64,000 nucleotides of DNA, from NCBI RefSeq assembly GCF_910592395.1, contig NC_088321.1, positions 248,001 to 312,000 on the forward strand, read 5' to 3'. Both the position numbers and the translations under genes were made by a program. Of the stretch, positions 13,101-25,100 are shown piece after piece. Below the pieces are notes generated by a model. The model searched no databases. It was not told where the DNA came from and saw nothing but the letters and a program-made list of their open reading frames with translations. Source of the stretch: Lineus longissimus. Lineage: Eukaryota; Nemertea; Pilidiophora; Heteronemertea; Lineidae. The stretch's first letter is position 1. Each line of letters begins with the position of its first letter.

Positions 13101-16100
13101 CGTGCATGTCCGTGTTAGAGTACATCTCTACTTACTGGTGCAGCACTATTGTTGAATCTCATCAGCGATAATGGCTGCCAAACCAAAACCGCTGCCGCTA
13201 AAACGAGCCGCAAAGTATAATACACAAAAACCAATAAGCACTGCTAACCAATAAGTTTATGAGTGACTCCTACGCCTCTGAAATTGCCCCTGTGCAAGGG
13301 ATAGTAGTCCTAGGCCTGATAGTCCGTGTAACAATAGCCCGCATTGCTAAATGTTTTGGTTAGGGTTAGCGGTACAATAGATCATGCTGCTTAATTGGTC
13401 AAATACAATGCTACCGGACTATGACTCCAGGGGGACTATATCCGCTGTCACACCCCATTTTTCCTGTGTCACGAAGAATCGAACACCTACAGACGAAAAA
13501 CGCTTTACCAATATCACTGAGGCCAAAACCAAACACACAAAATGAAAAGCCACTTTGCAATGTTTGCTGACGCTATTTCTAGATGAAGCACAAAACTGTG
13601 AGTCAATCAGTTTTTCGATCGTGTCTGAGAAGCGAAGAAGCACACACATCTTTCCAGTTTGCCAAGGAACCGCTATCTGACAATATCGTCTCCCACTACG
13701 AACTTTCAAATGAGCATTAATCCTTTGCGACATGCCGTAAATGTCAGGCGATCCCGCGCATGCGCTTTAGCTACAGCCTCCGAGCTGCAAGTTCGTTGGT
13801 CTTTAACTGAGTTTGTCCTTGTCTTTCATGCTCGTTTTTAACTTAAGCATTCCAGAGAATAGAATAGTTGGTATAAATACAACAGATTCTTCCCACTCTC
13901 ATCACTGGCCTGGCGGTGGTACAGCCTGCATAGAGGCCATTCAGCCCGGCATTGAACAATGAAATGAGCAGCTCGTGGGAGTGACTTACGAAGCTGTAAC
14001 ACACGTAGAACAATGACTTGGCGACTTCATCAGAAACAAAAGATGTCTATTGTTCTTAATATTGATGTTTTCGAGAGAAACTCACAGGAAATGTGAGGGA
14101 AACATTAGGGTTTTCGCTGGCACTGTAGTTGGATTTCAACACGCATTGTTCAACATTCCCTTCTTACAACTTGTACAAGGGGGAAACGTCTCTTAGTGGC
14201 AAGCTTCTCGGTGATATGGAAGGCTGCGTTGAAAACACAAGATGAAATAAGGTTCTCGGACAGTTGGAGAACTCGTTCCCCAGGGTCGAATATCCTTGAG
14301 TGACCTCCACGTCGATAATGCCATTACTTTGATTGTAGATCTATTACCAAACGTGCAACCTTGTCTCTCAAGTCATCTATAGCTCCCCTTTCCCAGTCCT
14401 GTCGAGCGAAACGTCGTATCTGAAGCCACTCATCGTCGTTAAAGTGGCGAAGTGCATTCGATCCGTTTGTGAAAAACCTCTTTTCCATTCTTTCTAACCA
14501 GTACGTAGGCTCAAGACCGCAGGCCACAAGGAGATCCCTCAGATCGATCTGAATGTTGGGTTCCGGAATGGACATGATTGGGCCACTTGCTTACTTGAAA
14601 ACCGTGGAAATAAACAATACGTACCAGCGAGGAAAGACGTCTACTAAGTAGTAAACTCAACGAAAACGACAAAATGGCCACGTCATTGGTAGCGATTCGT
14701 AGAATCCGTGTCGCACAACGGGGAATCCCCGCGGCTTTGTCACGCCCTCTTCTGGCAAACTGATAAACTTAAACGCCTGTGGGGATGGAGACACCGTGGT
14801 TTTCGTCTTCTTCGCCGTTGATGTTTTGCATTGTTTTAACCCCTTACCTGATCACAGACATTTTATGTTGTGGCATGTGCTTTCACAAAGCAACAGCTCT
14901 ATACCTGAGGGAGCATGTTTCTTTACAAGTGGCCGCCCGCCGCCGAATGAGCAGAGGGGGCAGGTTGCGTGGGCAGGAGTTTTCCTCTCATATGAACCAT
15001 GTTAAATATTAATATAATAAAATACAAGCATTACATTTGTTTATATCTTTTATATAAATAGACTTTGTGCTCAAATTCGTTATATTCCTTTTCCTAAACA
15101 TCGAATTATCTAAAAAAATAATATAACAGCGACAAACATCAACACATGATAATAAACTATATTGTGTACTATAAGATCAACATGATTACTAAAAAGCATC
15201 ACCGGTTTTCATAATATGTTGAAAATATGCTTTTTTGTAAATTTTTACGTCTTGCGTTATGATAATGTCTCCAAAGAACTGGTTGCTTACCAGATTACCT
15301 TCATACTTCAAAGAAAATACGTGGATCTTTCTAAATGTTAAATGGCCTTTAGTCTAAGACTTCCTTAACATGAAATAATACGCTTAAAGGCCTACGCCGT
15401 TCGTTGAAAAGTTGTAATTGAATTTGAAAAATGTCCAACTGCGTAAATACGTACTGACTATGAAATTCAACATTGGCGCTGTCAGATAGATGTGCAAAAA
15501 CTATGACTGCCAAGTTTCAACAAATTTGCATTCATGATAACGGCACTACGGCTTTAACTGTACCAAAAAAGACGTGTCAACTTCCTGCCGCAAGCACATC
15601 CTCCTTAATTGATACGATCACGTGACTAAAACCTTAATTGCTAATGTCACATGACTACGGCTCATTACATCCGCCTGTGATGACAAAAGAATGACGCATC
15701 TCGAGTAATTTGCTCACTAATTGGTTGGCTAATGAGGCCAGAGATGATGTGGATGTGATGTCTATACCTGAGGCATGACACTGCACATGCAATCATCTTG
15801 ACAACTTAGGCAGATATGGTAGAAATAGGTACGAAACACTGCTTTTTCTATTTATTTAGGACAGCTTCACCAATAGCAACATACAGTTTGTTCAATAAAG
15901 TTATCATCTGGAGATCTCTACAAGTAAATCCATGTAGAGTGCAGTAGAACAGGAATTATTGACTTTTGAATTTACCTGAGTTGTCGTATGCTAGCCGTGT
16001 GGTAACCATAGTGGACAGTGCCTTGCCGACACTGTCCGAATCGCCACACTGGATGAGGCGACGCATATCAATTTCCTGGAGAATGCCTTCGACACACTCC

Positions 16101-19100
16101 CATCCTTCCGATCACCCGGCAGGTGGACATGGTTATTTCCATGCGCTCAAAAATGGTTTCCGGCTGAATGGAAATGTGATAGCTGAATCCCAATGAATGT
16201 AAACGTCTACATGTTGCATGATAGCTATATTTGACAAAATATCACAAGTCTCAGGTGGCCAAAGTGACCACGATTTTTCTTTCCATCTCGATGATGATCG
16301 ATTTACTCCGGTCCTGTCAACCTCCGAGACCAAGATCCCCTGGTGACAAACGGCGGAAGTAACAGTCGTTCACGCTGGTCGTTATATTTTCTCGTTTAAA
16401 CAAATAATGTTTGTCAACCTGTCATCGTCACGTTATTTATTGCTTGATCAATCTTCTTATGCCGAAGTGTTGTATCAGTCTATCAATCAATTGCGACCAG
16501 TTCATTAGTACTGTATCAATTGACATAGACCGACAAATGCTTTGAAAAATGGACCATCGGTTCGGCTTCCGTTTCAATCAAAGTACATATCTCTCGTGTA
16601 GCCTTGGTTCTGTGCCGAACCATGGTTGGGGGCCACTCCGGAGGAGGGTTCAAATCGGCGGCTGAAATTTTCGAGACTACCTCTAACGTGCAGTGCGACG
16701 TAAAATGAAAACAAAGCCGTAAAGCAGTCGTTGTCGCGATCGCAGGCAGCGGAGTACGAAAGCCCATTCGAAATTCAAAACTCAACTTTGAGATTCAAAA
16801 CTCGACTTTGGAATTCTCAAAACTCGACTTCGAGATTCAAAACTGACTTCGAGACTCAAAACTCGACCTCGATATTCAAAACTTCGACTCCGAGATTCAA
16901 AACTCGACTTCGAGACGGATTCGAAACAACGATAAAGGCTGCGGCAACCTGTTTTTTTTAAATATATTTTTGTTTTGTTGTTGAGTTGGTCTTTCTGATG
17001 GCAGCCAGGAGGAAAGCTACACTTTCTTTCATGTTTTTCCATTGCGTTCCCTGCCTCTCGTCTGCCTCTAACTTACCTCTAAGTCACTCCAAGCTGACAC
17101 GATAAATCACTTTGATTCTCAAGCAGATTAGTATAGGTCAATAGCTGGTCGACGTATTACCAAATAACCATGGCAACCACTCAAAATCATTAAGTGCCAA
17201 TAGAGCACCTCTAGTTTGTGTAGCGTCCACATACCTTTGGGGAAGCCATGGGGTCAAGCAATCTCCCATGTCATCAGTGTCTTCATTGCTGGGGATGGGA
17301 GCATAATAAAGATAACAATAACAATGATGATAGTGAAGCGCTTCTCACTGTATTATCAACTGTTCCAAAGTGCTTTACAATCATAGTCCTTGTTTTTATC
17401 GTTTCAGATACCGAGACATCGTTAGCCGACAAGGGTAGTTCGGTACAGGTAAGCACAAGGCTTGTTAATACTCACACTTATTTTCATTTCTTTTCGTTGT
17501 TTTAATTTGTAGCCTTTCGTGTTGTCTTTTCTTCTGTTGACTTGACTAGTGAGTGGCCTATGTGTCCATCATGCCGACACCTAAAGGGCTAATTGACTGC
17601 TTAAACTTGGCTATACCGTGATTGGTTGCCGTTTATTTTCTGATCAACTACCGCAGCAAAACCGATGAAAAGGACTGATTCTCCTATCAGCAGTTTCATC
17701 AGTTTGCCAATAGCAAAATCAGTTTGCTATTTTTGCATCTAAACTTTTGCCGTAGGGCAAACGGCGGTTTCCCGCTGTAGTGGAATCAGTCCACAACAGG
17801 CCAAAATAATCAGCTGCTATTTTGCCCAGGACCTCGGCGACACACCTCGGACTTGGCCTGCATTCTTACCCCTCCTGGCGGCGTTTGGTGACACTACAAA
17901 TACCTCAATTTTGGTATCAATTCCTTAATTCCAAAACACCATGGTTTATTTACAACGTTTCGTTGCTCATCTTGAGCTGTCATTTCGCCTCACCTCAGCC
18001 GCCGTGTTAACTTCGGCCTAAAACGTTTCTCCTCCCTCGAGGTGGTTGGTGATTGGCGAGACAGCCAATACTTCCAGTGAGGTATCAATTCCTAAACCAT
18101 CGCAACAGAAATCTCATCACTTCCGACTGACTCGTTCCTGTATCGCTCACCTATGCTAGCGTCCATGAAAAACATGACAGATCTACTTTATGTTATATTT
18201 CCTCAGATCATTAAGAATTCAAAAATACGGGACGTCCGCGATCAACATTCAAGGAACGTGTCATGTTGAAGACTCACAACGCAATCCGAGACGACATGTT
18301 CAACTCGGGGACGATTGAATCACCTGCTTTTAGAGGGTAGAAAAAATATCTAAAATCGATGGCGGATTTCTCTGATTATAACCGAATCGTCTGCTTTGGG
18401 CAGAAATGAAAGGTTTCCATGGTAACGGGATGATTTAGGCTGTTTGAATAGATAAGATGGGGATGAGACGATGAATTATTTAAGATAGACGGTGTGACTG
18501 TCTCAGGAATACAGGGTGATATAATATATGAAGAAAAAATAATCAAACGCGCACAATGCTTTGCGTTTCTTTGAGGTTTCTCAGGGATAGATATGTTTAG
18601 GAATAGATCCACGTATCAGTACGAATAGCAACTAGGTACGAATGGCAACTAGGTACGAATGGCAACTAGGTACGAATGGCAACTAGGTACGAATGGCAAC
18701 TAGGTACGAATGGCAACTAGGTACGAATGGCAACTAGGTACGAATGGCAACTAGGTACGAATGGCAACTAGGTACGAATGGCAGCTAGGTACGAATAGCA
18801 ACTAGGTACGAATGGCAACTAGGTACGAATAGCAACTAGGTACGAATAGCAACTAGGTACGAATAGCAACTAGGTACGAATGGCAACTAGGTACGAATGG
18901 CAACTAGGTACGAATAGCAACTAGGTACGAATGGCAACTAGGTACGAATAGCAACTAGGTACGAATGGCAACTAGGTACGAATAGCAACTAGGTACGAAT
19001 GGCAACTAGGTACGAATGGCAACTAGGTACAAATGGCAACTAGGTATTCGTCAATTAACCACTTCGGCTGGAACAGCAGACTGTACGCCATCATATATTG

Positions 19101-22100
19101 TATGGCCTCCTCCTGATCATGACATGGAGGACTACGCTTGCCTTCCAAGCTGCACGAGTAACTCTCAAACGCTGGATGGCCAGTCTAACTATACCACATT
19201 GCTGGCTTCGTGGCTGTAACATTTGTGGCGTCGCTCAGATGCCCATTATTCCTGAGGGTGCCACTCCCATCTTATAACAAAGGGTGATGCTATATTTGTC
19301 TAGAACAATCAGAAGCGGCTACTTAATATCTAGCCAAAGTCTAATCCATTATCAGAGGGTATTATTTCATCCACTGGAGACGCGCTGCTACGGTACATTT
19401 CATTAGTGATCGACACTGCACGCAAACAAAGCGTAGAAATGGCTGGGAAAGTTGGGTCGTGATGATGCGATTCGAATAAAAGGCGTAGCGTTGACGGGTA
19501 CTATTGGCAGCGTTTTGGTTGAAATGTGTCGATAGTCTTGAGACAAGGAGGCAGTGCCCAACCACCTAGACTGGAGAAACCTTAGTACAGCAGGATTGTG
19601 CGCCGTGTGGCATCTTGCTCGTGGAGGACTTAACAATCAGGCTGAGCAGCTATCAAACTCAAATAGCATGTCGAACCCGTCTAAGAATGTCACATGGCTA
19701 GCTTCATGGCTGTATTCATTGAGTAGCCAAGTCTGTTGGAAACCTTTCCTGGGGAAACCACTCCCTTTCAATTGAAAGAGATGATGTCTGAGAATGTCAC
19801 ATGGCTAGCTTCATGGCTGTATTCATTGAGTAGCCAAGTGTGTTGGAAACCTTTCCTGAGGAAACCACTCCCTTTCAATTGAAAGAGATGATGTCTAAGA
19901 ATGTCACATGGCTAGCTTCATGGCTGTATTCATTGAGTAGCCAAGTGTGTTGGAAACCTTTCCTGGGGAAACCACTCCCTTTCAATTGAAAGAGATGATG
20001 TCTAAGAATGTCACATGGCTAGCTTCATGGCTGTATTCATTGAGTAGCCAAGTCTGTTGGAAACCTTTCCTGGGGAAACCACTCCCTTTCAATTGAAAGA
20101 GATGATGTCTAAGAATGTCACATGGCTAGCTTCATGGCTGTATTCATTGAGTAGCCAAGTGTGTTGGAAACCTTTCCTGGGGAAACCACTCCCTTTCAAT
20201 TGAAAGAGATGATGTCTGAGAATGTCACATGGCTAGCTTCATGGCTGTATTCATTGAGTAGCCAAGTGTGTTGGAAACCTTTCCTGGGGAAACCACTCCC
20301 TTTCAATTGAAAGAGATGATGTCTGAGAATGTCACATGGCTAGCTTCATGGCTGTATTCATTGAGTAGCCAAGTCTGTTGGAAACCTTTCCTGGGGAAAC
20401 CACTCCCTTTCAATTGAAAGAGATGATGTCTGAGAATGTCACATGGCTAGCTTCATGGCTGTATTCATTGAGTAGCCAAGTCTGTTGGAAACCTTTCCTG
20501 AGGAAACCACTCCCTTTCAATTGAAAGAGATGATGTCTGAGAATGTCACATGGCTAGCTTCATGGCTGTATTCATTGAGTAGCCAAGTGTGTTGGAAACC
20601 TTTCCTGGGGAAACCACTCCCTTTCAATTGAAAGAGATGATGTCTAAGAATGTCACATGGCTAGCTTCATGGCTGTATTCATTGAGTAGCCAAGTCTGTT
20701 GGAAACCTTTCCTGGGGAAACCACTCCCTTTCAATTGAAAGAGATGATGTCTAAGAATGTCACATGGCTAGCTTCATGGCTGTATTCATTGAGTAGCCAA
20801 GTGTGTTGGAAACCTTTCCTGGGGAAACCACTCCCTTTCAATTGAAAGAGATGATGTCTGAGAATGTCACATGGCTAGCTTCATGGCTGTATTCATTGAG
20901 TAGCCAAGTGTGTTGGAAACCTTTCCTGAGGAAACCACTCCCTTTCAATTGAAAGAGATGATGTCTGAGAATGTCACATGGCTAGCTTCATGGCTGTATT
21001 CATTGAGTAGCCAAGTGTGTTGGAAACCTTTCCTGGGGAAACCACTCCCTTTCAATTGAAAGAGATGATGTCTAAGAATGTCACATGGCTAGCTTCATGG
21101 CTGTATTCATTGAGTAGCCAAGTCTGTTGGAAACCTTTCCTGGGGAAACCACTCCCTTTCAATTGAAAGAGATGATGTCTAAGAATGTCACATGGCTAGC
21201 TTCATGGCTGTATTCATTGAGTAGCCAAGTGTGTTGGAAACCTTTCCTGGGGAAACCACTCCCTTTCAATTGAAAGAGATGATGTCTGAGAATGTCACAT
21301 GGCTAGCTTCATGGCTGTATTCATTGAGTAGCCAAGTCTGTTGGAAACCTTTCCTGGGGAAACCACTCCCTTTCAATTGAAAGAGATGATGTCTGAGAAT
21401 GTCACATGGCTAGCTTCATGGCTGTATTCATTGAGTAGCCAAGTGTGTTGGAAACCTTTCCTGAGGAAACCACTCCCTTTCAATTGAAAGAGATGATGTC
21501 TGAGAATGTCACATGGCTAGCTTCATGGCTGTATTCATTGAGTAGCCAAGTCTGTTGGAAACCTTTCCTGGGGAAACCACTCCCTTTCAATTGAAAGAGA
21601 TGATGTCTGAGAATGTCACATGGCTAGCTTCATGGCTGTATTCATTGAGTAGCCAAGTCTGTTGGAAACCTTTCCTGAGGAAACCACTCCCTTTCAATTG
21701 AAAGAGATGATGTCTAAGAATGTCACATGGCTAGCTTCATGGCTGTATTCATTGAGTAGCCAAGTGTGTTGGAAACCTTTCCTGGGGAAACCACTCCCTT
21801 TCAATTGAAAGAGATGATGTCTGAGAATGTCACATGGCTAGCTTCATGGCTGTATTCATTGAGTAGCCAAGTGTGTTGGAAACCTTTCCTGGGGAAACCA
21901 CTCCCTTTCAATTGAAAGAGATGATGTCTAAGAATGTCACATGGCTAGCTTCATGGCTGTATTCATTGAGTAGCCAAGTCTGTTGGAAACCTTTCCTGGG
22001 GAAACCACTCCCTTTCAATTGAAAGAGATGATGTCTAAGAATGTCACATGGCTAGCTTCATGGCTGTATTCATTGAGTAGCCAAGTGTGTTGGAAACCTT

Positions 22101-25100
22101 TCCTGGGGAAACCACTCCCTTTCAATTGAAAGAGATGATGTCTGAGAATGTCACATGGCTAGCTTCATGGCTGTATTCATTGAGTAGCCAAGTCTGTTGG
22201 AAACCTTTCCTGGGGAAACCACTCCCTTTCAATTGAAAGAGATGATGTCTGAGAATGTCACATGGCTAGCTTCATGGCTGTATTCATTGAGTAGCCAAGT
22301 CTGTTGGAAACCTTTCCTGAGGAAACCACTCCCTTTCAATTGAAAGAGATGATGTCTGAGAATGTCACATGGCTAGCTTCATGGCTGTATTCATTGAGTA
22401 GCCAAGTGTGTTGGAAACCTTTCCTGGGGAAACCACTCCCTTTCAATTGAAAGAGATGATGTCTAAGAATGTCACATGGCTAGCTTCATGGCTGTATTCA
22501 TTGAGTAGCCAAGTCTGTTGGAAACCTTTCCTGGGGAAACCACTCCCTTTCAATTGAAAGAGATGATGTCTAAGAATGTCACATGGCTAGCTTCATGGCT
22601 GTATTCATTGAGTAGCCAAGTCTGTTGGAAACCTTTCCTGGGGAAACCACTCCCTTTCAATTGAAAGAGATGATGTCTAAGAATGTCACATGGCTAGCTT
22701 CATGGCTGTATTCATTGAGTAGCCAAGTGTGTTGGAAACCTTTCCTGGGGAAACCACTCCCTTTCAATTGAAAGAGATGATGTCTGAGAATGTCACATGG
22801 CTAGCTTCATGGCTGTATTCATTGAGTAGCCAAGTGTGTTGGAAACCTTTCCTGGGGAAACCACTCCCTTTCAATTGAAAGAGATGATGTCTGAGAATGT
22901 CACATGGCTAGCTTCATGGCTGTATTCATTGAGTAGCCAAGTGTGTTGGAAACCTTTCCTGGGGAAACCACTCCCTTTCAATTGAAAGAGATGATGTCTA
23001 AGAATGTCACATGGCTAGCTTCATGGCTGTATTCATTGAGTAGCCAAGTCTGTTGGAAACCTTTCCTGAGGAAACCACTCCCTTTCAATTGAAAGAGATG
23101 ATGTCTAAGAATGTCACATGGCTAGCTTCATGGCTGTATTCATTGAGTAGCCAAGTCTGTTGGAAACCTTTCCTGGGGAAACCACTCCCTTTCAATTGAA
23201 AGAGATGATGTCTAAGAATGTCACATGGCTAGCTTCATGGCTGTATTCATTGAGTAGCCAAGTCTGTTGGAAACCTTTCCTGGGGAAACCACTCCCTTTC
23301 AATTGAAAGAGATGATGTCTAAGAATGTCACATGGCTAGCTTCATGGCTGTATTCATTGAGTAGCCAAGTGTGTTGGAAACCTTTCCTGGGGAAACCACT
23401 CCCTTTCAATTGAAAGAGATGATGTCTGAGAATGTCACATGGCTAGCTTCATGGCTGTATTCATTGAGTAGCCAAGTGTGTTGGAAACCTTTCCTGAGGA
23501 AACCACTCCCTTTCAATTGAAAGAGATGATGTTATCTAAATGTCCACAACAGCTTCAGGCAATGTTTGAGAGCTGATCAAGTGTAGGCAAAATCCAAATC
23601 CGATATCATGTGCTGTCCTCTTGGGACACGTACAGGTGTAGAAGTGAGACTATAAAGTTAGAATCTACTTGGCGACGGAATTGACGGGTGTGGACCCCCG
23701 TACCCGATTCCAGGCATTAGCGGCGGCCAACTCCGTGGGATGGTTCGAGTTGGCGTATGGATCGAAGCCGTACAGCTTGCTAATCACGTGTGGAGAGGAT
23801 AATGGTTGATTGACATGACTAGATGACACTCTGAGGATGGTTCGCATCGGCGTATCGTTCGAAGCCGTACAGCGGAAGGAAGGACGGGTGATTACAGGGT
23901 GTTTACATGACTAGCTGCAACCCCTTCTATTGTCCTGATGAACAAATGACTGCAAGACTACTCAACGCGATTAGTTATGCTCGAGTAAGACTGCGTGCGA
24001 AAAAGTCAATGGTGTCTGTCGTCTAATTATCCGAGGATAGAATGTCCCGGGAACAAAGGAGTCTATCATGCGCTTTAATCGCTGAGCTATTGACGGTCAT
24101 TGTCTCTATGGAACCACACACCATAATCTGTCAGAATACATAATAGTAATGTGTTCTTTACTGAAGCTAATGGTTTGTCGTGATTACAATACATAAATGT
24201 ACATGAAATTACAAGATTGTGAAACAAGAGGAAGAGGGCGCCGGACACGGTTTCCAAGAGGACATTTTCTCCTTCTACACCGGCTCACCACCTCCAACTG
24301 ACGAGCTCGGTATGAAATATTCAAAACTGACAATATCAATCTCCAATCGCTTCAAAAGTCAGACGCAGTTTGATATGTAATTTGTCAAAGTTGCCCTGGG
24401 GTATTCAAGCGGTTTATTAAAAATTCTCTAACGTGATGCCAGTCACACTAAGCACTGAAACTTTTGAGTGAAAAGTTGAACATTTCAAAATTTGGAACAT
24501 AATTTTTCCGTCTGCCCCTGTTGAATCAGAGAGTTCGTCAGTAAACCCTCTCTGTGTAATGGCGATGACATTTAGTAAGCCCCCCTTTAGGAGGGGCTCT
24601 TAAGATACACGTGTGTGTGGGAGTATATACTGATTTGATGAGAAATAAAGAGAGTAAATATTGTATATCCTACAAACAATTTTTTTTGGTATTTTTCTGA
24701 ATTAACTCCGTTGAGTTTACCGATATCTCCGCGATCTTCCGGTGGTGGTTGCTATCCCATTGGTTGAAATTAATTTAAATCTTCATGGGAATTCGCTACA
24801 TCATATGCCTAAGAAATTGGCCAATTATATTAATATTTTTTTTAGAGAAATATCCGTCCTAAATAATGACAGAAAAGGGTGGTTTATTTCAATTTTGTGT
24901 CGACATGGTGGTCGAGGTCACGTGACATAAAAACAAAACAATCGCATACACCCGTCCAAAAAAGGCACTTTAAGAAAAACAAATACGTTTTTCCAGCTTA
25001 AAACCACACTGACGACTAAGTTATTTTGGTCTACTACCCAAATCTGAAGTATCAAAATGAATCACAAACTAGAACTAGCTCTATTTAGCTATAGTTGCGT

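Larger units (their letters stand above)
1257..17407. other. intron 1 of the granin-like gene (16.1 kb)
   Basis: It is bounded by a GTAGG donor and a TTTCAG acceptor. It contains tandem arrays, two SINE-like pieces, one MITE, a minus-strand VLIG-like exon and an orphan plus-strand exon candidate, each listed separately. The stretches between them (about 1480-3450, 5900-6820, 7050-8500, 9620-11800, 12600-14320 and 14580-16760) hold only short, unrecognisable reading frames. Confidence 0.7.

Noticed and set aside
19680..23531. CRISPR-like regular repeats
   Set aside because: There are no spacers: every unit is the full repeat, and the DNA is clearly eukaryotic.
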